Source of the DNA: Planctomycetia bacterium
GTDB lineage: Bacteria > Planctomycetota > Planctomycetia > Pirellulales > JACPPG01
Reading direction: 5' to 3'
Assembly (NCBI GenBank): GCA_016191115.1
Contig: JACPPG010000047.1
Span: 1 to 64,000, forward strand
Length of the DNA: 64,000 nt
Shown here: piece after piece, positions 15,288 through 23,769 of the stretch
Position numbering within the stretch: the first letter of the stretch is position 1
Layout of the letters: every line of letters begins with the position of its first letter
Made by a program: the position numbers and the translations under genes
The notes under the pieces: generated by a model
Seen by the model: the letters and a program-made list of their open reading frames with translations, nothing else
Told to the model about the DNA's origin: nothing
The model's database searches: none

Positions 15288-15742
15288 TCTTCCACTGGCT
15301 CGAAGCGGACGTGGCCGCCGTGAAACGTGGCCAGGTAGGATTCCACGGTTACCGTGCGCCCCAGGCCGCGGATACGCCGGGCGGACCGCCGCAGGTCCTC
15401 GCGAATGCGGTCCATCGCTCTCTCAGGCGCGACGCCCAGCCGATCAAGGTAGTACGCGCAGTTCTCATGCCCGACCAGGACGACCCGGTCCAATTGGTGG
15501 TCGGCGATCAGGAATTTCAACTGCTCGGCGACGGCCTGCTCGATGCGATGGGCTTCGAAATGGCCGGCCAGGCAGGCCACGCCACCGGGGATCACGAATC
15601 GGTCGTGCCAGGCGAGCCCCAGCGCCGTCTGGGCGAAGTCGTCCACCGCGTCGGCCATTCGGCCGTCGCTGCAGTAGACCACCACCGCCTTGATGCGACT
15701 GGTGGGAAGAGAGAATGGACTTTCGTAGGCCGAATCGGACAT
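15284..15742 (-). CDS. Beta-carbonic-anhydrase-like protein
   Basis: A 152-residue protein with the zinc-site signature of beta-carbonic anhydrases: CSDGR at 24-28 (Cys24, Asp26, Arg28) and GHENC at 91-95 (His92, Cys95). GGVACLAGHF sits where the active-site loop is expected. It is shorter than typical beta-class enzymes (about 200) and looks truncated in the N-terminal helices, resembling small unassigned relatives. CO2 hydration is likely, but another zinc-dependent role is possible. The 3' end abuts a nested palindromic repeat. Confidence 0.65.
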   Translation of the reverse strand: MSDSAYESPFSLPTSRIKAVVVYCSDGRMADAVDDFAQTALGLAWHDRFVIPGGVACLAGHFEAHRIEQAVAEQLKFLIADHQLDRVVLVGHENCAYYLDRLGVAPERAMDRIREDLRRSARRIRGLGRTVTVESYLATFHGGHVRFEPVEE

Positions 15743-15809
15743 GAAATGCGAGCCCCCTCACGTTCAAGTATCGCTTGAATAGTGGTCCGTGGACAGTGGT
15801 CGGTGGGAA

Positions 15810-15892
15810 GTAGGGTGCTCTGTGAGCACCGACGCGCGGAACGAAGACGCGCAGCGCACACGGTGCGACCGGTGCACACAGTGCACCCTACT
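15810..15892. repeat. GTAGGGTGC hairpin repeat, copy 1
   Basis: GTAGGGTGCTCTGTGAGCACC at the left and GGTGCACACAGTGCACCCTAC at the right form partly complementary arms. The stop codon of nadA (15888-15890) is the TAG inside GTAGGGTGC. Confidence 0.75.
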
Positions 15893-17033
15893 TCACTTCC
15901 AGCATCCGCTCGAGCGCCACTAGCGCCCAGCGGACTGTTTCGGGGTCGACCTCGATCACGTTCACCGGCGTGCCGGCAGCCAGGTTCTCCAGGCTCCAGC
16001 ACAGGTGCGCCAGATCGATGCGGTACATCGTCGCGCACATGCACACTACCGGCGAGAGGAAGTGAATCTCCTGCTCGGGGTGCTCGTGTTTCAGCCGGTT
16101 CACCAGGTGCAGCTCGGTGCCGATGGCCCACTTCGTGCCGGGCGGCGCCGCCTGCACCTCGCGGATGATCTTCCCCGTCGAGCCGTAAATGTCCGCCTTG
16201 TCGACCACTTCTCGCGGGCATTCGGGGTGTACCAGCACCTTGATGCCGGGATACCTCGCGCGGAACTGGTCGACGTGCTCCGGGCGGAACATCTGGTGTA
16301 CGCTGCAATGCCCCTTCCACAGGAGCACGCGGCTGGCCTGGAGGGCTCCTTCCGCGTTGCCGCCCAGGGCATCGGCGTGCGGGTCCCAGACGGGCATCTG
16401 GTCGGCCGGAATGCCCATCGCCAGGGCCGTATTGCGTCCCAGGTGCTGGTCGGGAAAGAAGAGCACGCGGCGGGTGCGGCGGAAGGACCATTCGAGCACC
16501 GCCGCGGCGTTGCTCGAGGTGCACACGATGCCGCCGTGGCGGCCGCAGAACGCCTTCAGGCTGGCCGCCGAATTGATGTACGTGACCGGCGTCACGTCGG
16601 CCGTGTCGATCACTTCGCCAAGCTCGCTCCAGCAGTTCTCCACTTCGTCAATGGCGGCCATGTCGGCCATCGAGCAGCCGGCGGCCATGTCGGGCAGGAC
16701 CACGGTGACACGCTCGCCGTTGCGCTCGGCCAGCCGCTCGGGCCGGTTGGCCACGATATCGGCCGTCTCGGCCATGAAGTGGACGCCGCAAAAGGCGATC
16801 GCGCGGCACTCGCGGCTGTCGGCCGCCATGCGGCTCAGTTGGTAGCTGTCCCCCCGCAGATCGGCCAGCGCGATCACCTCGTCCTGCTGGTAGTGATGGC
16901 CGAGGATCAAGAGCCGCTTTCCCATGACTTCGCGGACGGCCTGGATGCGCGACGCCAACACGTCGTTATCGAGCGCCTTATAGGGCCGTAGCTCGAAGCG
17001 GGGGCCGGTCTTCGATTCTGTCGCGACGCTCAT
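15888..17033 (-). CDS. nadA: Quinolinate synthase A
   Basis: A 381-residue cytoplasmic [4Fe-4S] enzyme that condenses iminoaspartate with dihydroxyacetone phosphate to quinolinate in NAD synthesis. The three cluster cysteines are in their conserved settings: Cys120 in AAGCSMAD, Cys272 in VHPECPREV, and CMC at 331-333 (one of them the ligand). LILGHHYQQDEVIALADLRG at 42-61 is the family signature; INSAASLKAFCGRHGGIVCT and TGKIIREV also match. nadB and nadC are not in the window. Its stop codon is provided by a GTAGGGTGC repeat. Confidence 0.95.
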   Translation of the reverse strand: MSVATESKTGPRFELRPYKALDNDVLASRIQAVREVMGKRLLILGHHYQQDEVIALADLRGDSYQLSRMAADSRECRAIAFCGVHFMAETADIVANRPERLAERNGERVTVVLPDMAAGCSMADMAAIDEVENCWSELGEVIDTADVTPVTYINSAASLKAFCGRHGGIVCTSSNAAAVLEWSFRRTRRVLFFPDQHLGRNTALAMGIPADQMPVWDPHADALGGNAEGALQASRVLLWKGHCSVHQMFRPEHVDQFRARYPGIKVLVHPECPREVVDKADIYGSTGKIIREVQAAPPGTKWAIGTELHLVNRLKHEHPEQEIHFLSPVVCMCATMYRIDLAHLCWSLENLAAGTPVNVIEVDPETVRWALVALERMLEVK

Positions 17034-17332
17034 CGGTTCGGCCGTTCGGGTGGCTTGCGAAGTTGGTCCGACAATTGCAGGATACGTGCGCGCCGCGCGC
17101 TCTCCAGACGAATCTGTTGAGTCGGCCGGCTAGCCGTTTAGCCGGCTCGGGCCACGAGCCGCCCGGCTCCAAAGGACTATAAAGTATATCCCCCGGCAAG
17201 CGACGAGACACGTAGGAGGGGCGGCGTGCAGGCTAAGCCGCAAGCGTGCCGCAGGAACCCGCAACGTGCCCGGCCTTCTCTTCAACTGCCTACTGCCTTT
17301 TGCCCCTACCGCCTACTTCCCAGGAGGTTCCC

Positions 17333-17695
17333 ATGACCACGCAAACCACCGATCAACTGGTCGCCAAGAAGTGCGCGCCCTGCGAAGGGGGCGTGCGCCC
17401 GTACTCCCGCCAGGAGGCGACCGAACAGCTTGGCAAGCTGGCCGGCTGGACATTGTCCGACGATGGGAAGCGAATCCGCAAGGAGTGGCTCGTGAAAAAC
17501 TTCATGGCCGGCATCGAGTTCTTCGACCGGGTCGCGCGGCTGGCCGAGGATGAAGGGCATCACCCCGACCTGCACCTGGGCGGCTACCGCAACGTGGCGA
17601 TCGAGATTTGGACCCATGCCATCGGCGGCCTCTCGGAGAACGATTTCATTTTGGCCGCCAAAATCGACCAGGTGCCGGTACAGTTGAAGAAGTAG
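17333..17695 (+). CDS. phhB: Pterin-4a-carbinolamine dehydratase
   Basis: A 120-residue dehydratase that recycles 4a-hydroxytetrahydrobiopterin, or a structural homologue serving another pterin such as molybdopterin. The family signature is complete: EDEGHHPDLHLGGYRNVAIE, then IWTHAIGGLSENDF. A perfect AGGAGGT precedes ATG 17333. No aromatic amino acid hydroxylase is adjacent, so the substrate is uncertain. The gene is convergent with coaB across a perfect 25-bp inverted repeat. Confidence 0.9.
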   Translation: MTTQTTDQLVAKKCAPCEGGVRPYSRQEATEQLGKLAGWTLSDDGKRIRKEWLVKNFMAGIEFFDRVARLAEDEGHHPDLHLGGYRNVAIEIWTHAIGGLSENDFILAAKIDQVPVQLKK

Positions 17696-17720
17696 TTTTG
17701 CGGAGATTGGCAAGACGCCG

Positions 17721-17785
17721 GGGAGGGCGAGGCTCCTGCCGAGCCGCGGATTCAAAAGACGGCTCGGCAGGAGCCTCGCCCTCCC
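17721..17785. terminator. Perfect 25-bp inverted repeat between convergent genes (GGGAGGGCGAGG family)
   Basis: The arm at 17721-17745 (begins GGGAGGGCGAGGCTCC) is exactly complementary to 17761-17785 over a 15-base loop. It separates the stops of phhB and coaB and should stop transcription from both sides. A degenerate copy is at 19216-19284 and a half copy at 53107-53131. Confidence 0.7.
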
Positions 17786-17788
17786 GAA

Positions 17789-18433
17789 CTACTTGACCTT
17801 CGCGCGGCTCTCGATCAGCCGCTCTTGAACCACTCGAAAGATGCCGTCGGCCACGGCTTCCTTCGTGCCGGCCAGGCTGCCGATGACCGCGCCGCTGGGG
17901 TCGATGATCTCGACGCTGGTGTCGAGCGCGTGCATGGCCTGCGGCCCGTTCAAGACCATCAGATCGCAGCTTTTTTTCTCCAGTTTCGCCAAGGCGCGTA
18001 GACGATGATCGTCGGTCTCCAGGGCAAATCCGACCAGCCACTGATGCTGCTTTTCCGCGCCCATTGTGGCAACGACGTCGGGCGTTTCGATCAACTGCAA
18101 TACGAGCGGCTCGCCGGTCTTGCTGATCTTGCCGGGCGCCACCTTCATCGGGCGGTAGTCGCAGGGCGCGGCGACGCCGATCAGCCCGTCGCACTCGCTG
18201 AATAGGCGGCGGCAGGCGGCGAGCATCTCCTCGGTCGAGACGACCGGAACGACTTCGGCCGCGGCCGGGTAATCGACGTCGACCGGCCCGCTCACGATCA
18301 CCACGTGGTGGCCGGCGGCCAAAGCGCTTTCCGCGAGCGCCCGGCCCATCCGGCCGCTCGAAGCGTTGGTCAGATAGCGAACCGGGTCGAGATACTGCCG
18401 GGTGGGTCCGGACGTGATGAGGATACGGGCCAT
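17789..18433 (-). CDS. coaB: Phosphopantothenate-cysteine ligase (CoaB half of CoaBC)
   Basis: A 214-residue protein matching only the synthetase domain of bifunctional CoaBC. It joins cysteine to 4'-phosphopantothenate in coenzyme A synthesis. ILITSGPTRQYLDPVRYLTN and NASSGRMGRALAESALAAGH open the domain; VAAPCDYRP and KISKTGEP carry the catalytic-loop region. The frame stays open upstream to 18535, but that stretch is encoded by an AATGATG repeat; ATG 18433 places the domain at residue 1. The decarboxylase is a separate upstream gene. Confidence 0.88.
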   Translation of the reverse strand: MARILITSGPTRQYLDPVRYLTNASSGRMGRALAESALAAGHHVVIVSGPVDVDYPAAAEVVPVVSTEEMLAACRRLFSECDGLIGVAAPCDYRPMKVAPGKISKTGEPLVLQLIETPDVVATMGAEKQHQWLVGFALETDDHRLRALAKLEKKSCDLMVLNGPQAMHALDTSVEIIDPSGAVIGSLAGTKEAVADGIFRVVQERLIESRAKVK

Positions 18434-18447
18434 CAGAGGACAGCCGC

Positions 18448-18580
<133 letters not shown>

Positions 18581-18605
18581 AGCCGTAGTCTATGGCAAGA
18601 GACGG

Positions 18606-19172
18606 TCAGCTCGCCGCGCCCTTGGGCGGCGTCCGTTCCAGTTGCTCGGCAATGGCGGCGTAGATTTTGTCCGGCGCGGCCATTCGGCCCACGCCCTGCT
18701 GCCGACAGCTTAGCCACCCTTCCTCTGGTCCGACGAGCACGAAGCTGTCGCGCACGAGTTGCTCGACGTTGCGCTGCACCGACGGCTTGTCCCACATGCC
18801 GCAATTCATGGCCGGCGCCAGCACGACTGGACCGGTGAAGCTCAGGATGAGGGTGCTCAAGAGGTCGTCGGCGATGCCCTGCGCCGCCTTCGCCAGAAAG
18901 TTGGCCGTGGCCGGCGCCACGCACAGGACCTCGCCCCGCTCGGCAAGCGTAATGTGGGCGCCCAAGGCGTGGCCTGGCTCGTGGAAGACGCCCGTGTGGA
19001 CCTGCCGCCCGGTGAGGGCCTCGAAGGTGGCGGCGCCGATAAACTCCTGCGCCGCGGCGGTCAGCACGACCGAGACGCCGGCGCCGGCCTGCACCAATTG
19101 GCTCACTAGCGCCGCGGTCTTGTAGGCCGCCACGCCGCCGGTGACGCCGACGACCAACTCGCGCCCTTTCAT
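18606..19172 (-). CDS. coaC: Phosphopantothenoylcysteine decarboxylase (CoaC half of CoaBC)
   Basis: A 188-residue flavoprotein of the HFCD family that decarboxylates phosphopantothenoylcysteine. VVGVTGGVAAYKTAALVSQL is the FMN-binding start, APATANFLAKAAQGIADDLL follows, and PAMNCGMW is the substrate-clamp motif. ATG 19172 puts the flavin motif at residue 8; the upstream open frame crosses a repeat. It lies in the conserved gmk-rpoZ-coaC-coaB order. Confidence 0.9.
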   Translation of the reverse strand: MKGRELVVGVTGGVAAYKTAALVSQLVQAGAGVSVVLTAAAQEFIGAATFEALTGRQVHTGVFHEPGHALGAHITLAERGEVLCVAPATANFLAKAAQGIADDLLSTLILSFTGPVVLAPAMNCGMWDKPSVQRNVEQLVRDSFVLVGPEEGWLSCRQQGVGRMAAPDKIYAAIAEQLERTPPKGAAS

Positions 19173-19215
19173 GCCGTGACTCTTCGTTCGTGCTGGACGT
19201 TGAAGATAGATCGCG

Positions 19216-19284
19216 GGAGGGCGAGGCCCCCGCCGAGCCGTGGCGACGCCCAAAAACCGGCTCAGCGGGAGCTTCGCCCTCCCG
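19216..19284. repeat. GGGAGGGCGAGG inverted repeat, imperfect copy
   Basis: Arms at 19216-19240 and 19260-19284 are complementary with a few mismatches. It lies between rpoZ and coaC inside a likely operon, so it may attenuate rather than terminate. Confidence 0.7.
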
Positions 19285-19291
19285 ACGCGCC

Positions 19292-19555
19292 CTACAACTC
19301 GCTTAGATCCAATTCGGGCGGACCGCCGCCGCCCTCCGGCTCGCCGGTAATGCGCAGATTGCTCGACGAGTCGAGATATATCTTGTCCTGCATGATTTCC
19401 TGGATGACGATCTCCAGCTTGTCGTGCGTGTCCACGGTCACCAGCGGACGGCTGCCGGCGTTGATCGCCACGAGCCGCTTTTGAATCAGGGTCGACAGCT
19501 TGAAGCGGCCGCCCACCTTGTTCACGATCCGTTCTTCGCGAAGTTCGTCGATCAT
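19292..19555 (-). CDS. rpoZ: RNA polymerase omega subunit
   Basis: An 87-residue protein with omega features: [20 protein letters not shown] near the N-terminus, then GSRPLV and a short acidic, glycine-rich tail. Omega helps assemble beta' into RNA polymerase. Its ATG overlaps the gmk stop as ATGA (19552-19555), implying translational coupling, and gmk-rpoZ adjacency is the norm in bacteria. The C-terminal half, [14 protein letters not shown], is divergent, which is usual for planctomycete omega. Confidence 0.78.
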   Translation of the reverse strand: MIDELREERIVNKVGGRFKLSTLIQKRLVAINAGSRPLVTVDTHDKLEIVIQEIMQDKIYLDSSSNLRITGEPEGGGGPPELDLSEL

Positions 19556-20151
19556 TCGGAATGCTCTCCAGTGTGTCTTGAGCTTGCCCCGGTGAGGATA
19601 TCGCAGATTTCGCCGGCAGCGCGGGCCACCTCGTCGTTGATCACGCGATGCCGGTAGCGGTCGGCCGAGGCGAACTCGCGGCGGGCGACGGCGAGCCGCC
19701 TTTCGAGCGCCTGGGGGTCCTCGGTCCCCCGGTCGCGCAGCCGGCGCTCCAATTCGGCGAGTGAACCAGGCTCGACAAAGATAGTCAGTGCCTGGGGATA
19801 GTGCCGCAGCACTTCCATCGTTCCTTGCACGTCAATCTCCAAGACTACCCACTTGCCCGCCTCGAGGCTAGGGGTAACCTCGCTGGCGAGCGTTCCGTAC
19901 CAGTCTCCCTGGCCGAATACCTCGCAAGCCTCGAGGAACTCCCCCCGCTGGCGGCGTCGATCGAACTCCTCCCGCGACAAAAAATGGTAATCCTTGCCGT
20001 CACGCTCTCCGGGCCGGCGCGACCGGGTGGTGGCGGAAATCGACTTGGCGAGCGGCAAACGGCACTGCTCGAAGACGCGGTGCAACAGCGTCGTTTTGCC
20101 CGCCCCCGAGGGTCCGGAGACGATCACCAACTGGCCCGGTTGACTCGCCAT
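19552..20151 (-). CDS. gmk: Guanylate kinase
   Basis: A 199-residue cytoplasmic kinase converting GMP to GDP with ATP. P-loop [16 protein letters not shown] is at 11-26; GMP-binding [20 protein letters not shown] follows at about 40-59, then [17 protein letters not shown] and the lid region [17 protein letters not shown]. Length is typical. It is coupled to rpoZ by a 4-base overlap and lies 30 bases after the YicC-like gene. Confidence 0.95.
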   Translation of the reverse strand: MASQPGQLVIVSGPSGAGKTTLLHRVFEQCRLPLAKSISATTRSRRPGERDGKDYHFLSREEFDRRRQRGEFLEACEVFGQGDWYGTLASEVTPSLEAGKWVVLEIDVQGTMEVLRHYPQALTIFVEPGSLAELERRLRDRGTEDPQALERRLAVARREFASADRYRHRVINDEVARAAGEICDILTGASSRHTGEHSE

Positions 20152-20181
20152 CAGCCGACGGAGCTCTCTCGCTTGAGGTTC

Positions 20182-21066
20182 TTACTCGACGTTCTGAATC
20201 ATTTCCCGCATCCGCTCGATGGCCGCCTTGATTTCGATGGTGTGCCGCGCGATGGGCACGTCGTTGGCTTTCGAGCCGATGGTGTTGGCCTCGCGGAACA
20301 TCTCCTGCGTGAGAAACTCGAGCTTGCGGCCGGCGCTGTCCGGGGCCGCGAGCAACTGGTCGAACTGCTCGAGGTGGCTGCGCAGCCGGACGATCTCCTC
20401 GGAAATGTCGCTTCGCTCGGCGAACAGGCTGACTTCCTTGATCAAGTCCGCCGGGTCGAGCGTGATCTGGAATTCGGCCAGGGACTTTTGCAGCCGCTCG
20501 CCGATTCGTGCGCGGTAGGATTCCACCACCAGCGGCGCCCGCGCGTCGATCTCAGCCAGCTCGCGGGAGATGGTCTGGCAGTTGATCAGCAAATCGTCGG
20601 CCATGGCCCGCCCCTCGTCGGTTCGCATCCGCGCCAGGTTTTCAAGCGCCGCTTCCAGGGTCCGCTTCACCAGGGGCCAATCGGCTGAAACGTCCGCCTT
20701 GGGCGTCAACTGCTCGCTGGCCACGCCCGGCAGGAGCAGCAGCGATTCCAGGGGAAGCGGGGCTCTAACGTTCCATTCGGCCAGCAATTCCTCGACTTGC
20801 CGTCGATAGCTGGCCAAGAGCGGCTTGTTGAGCCGATAGGCCTCGGGCGCGAATGGGCGGTCGATCCGCAGCGCAACCTGGATCGTGCCGCGGCGGATTT
20901 GCTGTCGCACCACGCCCTCGATCTCCGGCTCCAGTGCGCTATAGCCTTCGAGGCATTTGACCGACAGCTTGAAGTAGCGGCTGTTGATGGTCCGCACCTC
21001 GATGGCCGCGGTCGCGCCGTCGTGTTGGCCTTGCGCCTCGCCGTAGCCGGTCATGCTCAATAACAA
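20182..21066 (-). CDS. YicC family endoribonuclease
   Basis: A 294-residue YicC/YloC family protein, shown in other bacteria to be an endoribonuclease. SMTGYGEAQGQHDGATAAIE opens the N-terminal domain. The conserved C-terminus is KLEFLTQEMFREANTIGSKA and IEIKAAIERMREMIQNVE. The TTG at 21066 gives MLLSMTGYG, matching the family's usual start (MIRSMTAY in E. coli); ATG 21054 is the alternative. yicC next to gmk is a widely conserved arrangement. Confidence 0.9.
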   Translation of the reverse strand: MLLSMTGYGEAQGQHDGATAAIEVRTINSRYFKLSVKCLEGYSALEPEIEGVVRQQIRRGTIQVALRIDRPFAPEAYRLNKPLLASYRRQVEELLAEWNVRAPLPLESLLLLPGVASEQLTPKADVSADWPLVKRTLEAALENLARMRTDEGRAMADDLLINCQTISRELAEIDARAPLVVESYRARIGERLQKSLAEFQITLDPADLIKEVSLFAERSDISEEIVRLRSHLEQFDQLLAAPDSAGRKLEFLTQEMFREANTIGSKANDVPIARHTIEIKAAIERMREMIQNVE

Positions 21067-21129
21067 GGGTCACCCACTCCCGCGTTTCGCTCCGGGTCGC
21101 CGTGCATCGCGTGTGCCGGCGCGCCATTA

Positions 21130-21180
21130 AAGACGAATGTCGAAGCTCGAATGCCGAAGGAAATCCGAAAACTGAATGAA
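21130..21180. repeat. GAATGTCGAA / AAATCCGAA repeat, copy 1
   Basis: GACGAATGTCGAAGCTCGAATG, broken here as GACGAATGTCGA and AGCTCGAATG, then GGAAATCCGAA. Longer inverted versions are at 35938-36113 and 43040-43172. It lies between secG and the yicC-like gene. Confidence 0.55.
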
Positions 21181-21250
21181 CGAAACGCAGAAGGCCTTGG
21201 CTGCCTCAACCCCGCAGCCGGTGACTCGTGGAGGGATTGGCTCGCCCGCG

Positions 21251-21601
21251 CTAGGGTGACCGCGTCTCGTCTTTCTCCGGCGGTGTAGGCGGCGTCGCGG
21301 GCTGCTGCGCCGGCACGCCCTTGCCGTCGGCCGGCGCGGCCGCGCCGCCCAGGCTCTGATCGAACGTCTCGTCCTGGTTGTAGTACTTGACGCTCACGGC
21401 GCACAGAACGATCCAAAGGAAGGCGGCCACGATCGTGATCCGCGTGAACAAGTCGCCGGCCTTGGTTCCAAAGGCGCTCTGCCCACCCATGCCGCCGAAT
21501 GCCCCGGCCAAGCCGCCACCGCGTCCCCGCTGTACGAGCACCAAGAGGATCAAGAACACGGCAATCAGCAACAGCAACGTCATCAAGATGCCGCCAAACA
21601 T
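21251..21601 (-). CDS. secG: Preprotein translocase subunit SecG
   Basis: A 116-residue small membrane protein. TM1 is MTLLLLIAVFLILLVLVQRG (about 7-26), TM2 about 54-70 (TIVAAFLWIVLCAVS), and the loop between contains RGGGLAGAFGGMGGQSAFG, the SecG hallmark. The C-terminal 40 residues are a proline- and charge-rich tail longer than in E. coli but common in planctomycetes. SecG aids SecYE protein export. It is followed upstream by tpiA, the usual neighbour. Confidence 0.93.
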   Translation of the reverse strand: MFGGILMTLLLLIAVFLILLVLVQRGRGGGLAGAFGGMGGQSAFGTKAGDLFTRITIVAAFLWIVLCAVSVKYYNQDETFDQSLGGAAAPADGKGVPAQQPATPPTPPEKDETRSP

Positions 21602-21662
21602 GGCTCGTTCATCTCCTATTCGAAGTTGCGGGGGACAACGAGGGACTCCCGCATCGCTGACG

Positions 21663-22427
21663 CTAGCGGACGGCTTCCGCAGCGGCCGCGATGCCCAGAA
21701 AGTCCTCGGCCTTCAGACTAGCGCCACCCACCAGGGCCCCGTCGATGTCCGGCTGCGCCAGCAACTCGCCGGCATTGGCCGGCTTGACGCTGCCGCCGTA
21801 CTGGATGCGGACCCGCCCGGCCGCCTGGGCATTGTACCGCTGGGCAAGGATCGTGCGAAGGTCCAGATGCACCTGCTCGGCCTGCTGGGGCGTGGCCACC
21901 TGGCCGGTGCCGATGGCCCAAACCGGCTCGTAGGCGAGGACGATCCGCTCGACGTCGGCGGCCGTCAGCCCCGCTAGCGACCCCTCGATCTGGCGGCGAA
22001 TGACGTTGGCGGTTTGGCCGGCCTGTCGCTCGCTCAATAGCTCGCCGACGCAGACGATAGGGGTCAATCCGGCCGCGAGAGCCGCCACGACTTTGACCTC
22101 GACCATCTGGTCGGTCTCACCGAGGATGTGGCGGCGCTCGCTGTGCCCGAGGATGACGTACCGGCAGCCCAGGTCGAGGAGCATGGCGGCGCTGGTCTCG
22201 CCGGTGAAGGCGCCGCTGGCCTCGTGGTACATGTTCTGCGCGCCTAGCGCCACGCGGCTGCCAGCGAGCGCCTGGCCGACGGCGTCGAGGTACACGTGTG
22301 GCGGGCAGACGAGCAAGTCCACGTCCGGCAGCGAACCGGCGCGCTCGGCGATTGCCCGGGCCAGGGCCACGGCGCCGGCGCGATCGAGATTCATCTTCCA
22401 ATTCCCGGCCACGAGCGGACGGCGCAT
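21663..22427 (-). CDS. tpiA: Triosephosphate isomerase
   Basis: A 254-residue TIM-barrel enzyme interconverting dihydroxyacetone phosphate and glyceraldehyde 3-phosphate. Catalytic residues are Lys11 (AGNWKMN), His95 (ILGHSERR) and Glu167 (LAYEPVWAIGTG); the phosphate-binding QYGGSVKPAN and ALVGGASLKAEDF complete it. ATG 22427 overlaps the TGA of the DAHP synthase gene by one base (TGATG), indicating coupled translation. Confidence 0.96.
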   Translation of the reverse strand: MRRPLVAGNWKMNLDRAGAVALARAIAERAGSLPDVDLLVCPPHVYLDAVGQALAGSRVALGAQNMYHEASGAFTGETSAAMLLDLGCRYVILGHSERRHILGETDQMVEVKVVAALAAGLTPIVCVGELLSERQAGQTANVIRRQIEGSLAGLTAADVERIVLAYEPVWAIGTGQVATPQQAEQVHLDLRTILAQRYNAQAAGRVRIQYGGSVKPANAGELLAQPDIDGALVGGASLKAEDFLGIAAAAEAVR

Positions 22428-23461
22428 CACACGGCTCCTGCCGGTTGCGAGATTGCCTTGCCCAGCAATTCCGCCAGGCGGCGCATCTGGTCGGCCAGGT
22501 CGGCGTACTGCTCTGGCAGCAGGGCCTGCGGCCCGTCGGAGAGGGCCTCTTCCGGGCAATTGTGGACTTCGATGTGTACGCCGTCGGCGCCGGCGGCAAG
22601 CCCAGCCAGCGCGCACGCCGGGATCAAATCGGGGCGCCCGGTAGCATGGCTGGGGTCGACGATGATCGGCAAGTGCGACATCGTCCGCACCAGCGGGACG
22701 GCCGCGACGTCGAACAAGTTGCGGGCCGTGTTGTCGAAGCTCTTGATGCCCCGTTCACAGAGAACGACGTTCGCGTTCCCTTCCGAGAGAATATACTCGG
22801 CGCTCATCAACAGGTCCTTGACGGTGGCGCTCATGCCGCGCTTGAGCAGGACGGGCTTGCGCGTCTGTCCGACCTCGGTGAGCAGGTTGAAATTTTGCAT
22901 GTTGCGGGCGCCGATTTGGAACATGTCGGTGTAGCGATAGACAAGCTCCACGCGGCGCGGGTCCATGACTTCGGTGACGACCGGCATGCCGTAGCGATCG
23001 CCCGTGTCGCGGAGGATTTTCAACCCCTCCTCGCCCATGCCCTGGTAGGCGTAGGGGCTGGTGCGCGGCTTGAATGCGCCGCCGCGCAGGATGTTGGCGC
23101 CGGCGGCCTTGACCGCGGCGGCGATCGCATCCATTCGCTCGGCACTTTCGACGGCACAGGGTCCGGCGATCATTCCCAGGTGCCCTCCGCCGATTTTGAC
23201 GCCCGCCACTTCGACGACGGTCGGCTCCGGCTGGGCCTCGATGCTGGCGAGCTTGAAGGGGGGGAGGATCGGCACGACTTGGGCCACGCCGGGAATGGCT
23301 TCGAGCGGCGCAACCTGTGTTTTGGCCTCGTCGCCGATGACCCCAATGATCGTGCGGTACGTGCCACGGCTTAGATGGGCGCGCAGCCCCATCCCCTCGA
23401 CGCGCTGGATGACGTGCTCGATCTGTTGTTCGGTGGCGTGGAGCTTGAGGACAATGATCAT
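22427..23461 (-). CDS. aroF: 3-deoxy-7-phosphoheptulonate synthase with ferredoxin-like domain
   Basis: A 344-residue type I DAHP synthase, the first step of the shikimate pathway (phosphoenolpyruvate plus erythrose 4-phosphate). Residues 1-70 ([20 protein letters not shown] onward) form the ferredoxin-like regulatory domain known from Thermotoga-type enzymes, which can mediate feedback by aromatic amino acids. The barrel has GPCAVES (about 102-108), [35 protein letters not shown] and [14 protein letters not shown] 23461 fits the domain start. It is coupled to tpiA downstream. Confidence 0.93.
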   Translation of the reverse strand: MIIVLKLHATEQQIEHVIQRVEGMGLRAHLSRGTYRTIIGVIGDEAKTQVAPLEAIPGVAQVVPILPPFKLASIEAQPEPTVVEVAGVKIGGGHLGMIAGPCAVESAERMDAIAAAVKAAGANILRGGAFKPRTSPYAYQGMGEEGLKILRDTGDRYGMPVVTEVMDPRRVELVYRYTDMFQIGARNMQNFNLLTEVGQTRKPVLLKRGMSATVKDLLMSAEYILSEGNANVVLCERGIKSFDNTARNLFDVAAVPLVRTMSHLPIIVDPSHATGRPDLIPACALAGLAAGADGVHIEVHNCPEEALSDGPQALLPEQYADLADQMRRLAELLGKAISQPAGAV

Positions 23462-23769
23462 GGTGAAAACTCTGGCCGCAACGTGCGAAAACGCGGGGCA
23501 GTATACCGGCTTTCGTTCGCGGCGGGGAGGCTGGCAGCCGGCCACGGCTTCACCTCCCAGAAGACGCTTGCCCCCGTCTTCCCCGCGTTTGCCAGGGGGT
23601 GGACCGCGATCGCCCGCGGCGGCTACGATGGTTATAAGGCTCTAGGGTGCTGGACCCTGCTGGTCGAAGGGCACGCGCACGAAGGCGGGCAGCGTTTATC
23701 CACCGAACAGGCGCGCCAAGGGTCCCTCGGGCAGTAACACCGCGGCGGCACCGAGCAGAACCGACGAAT

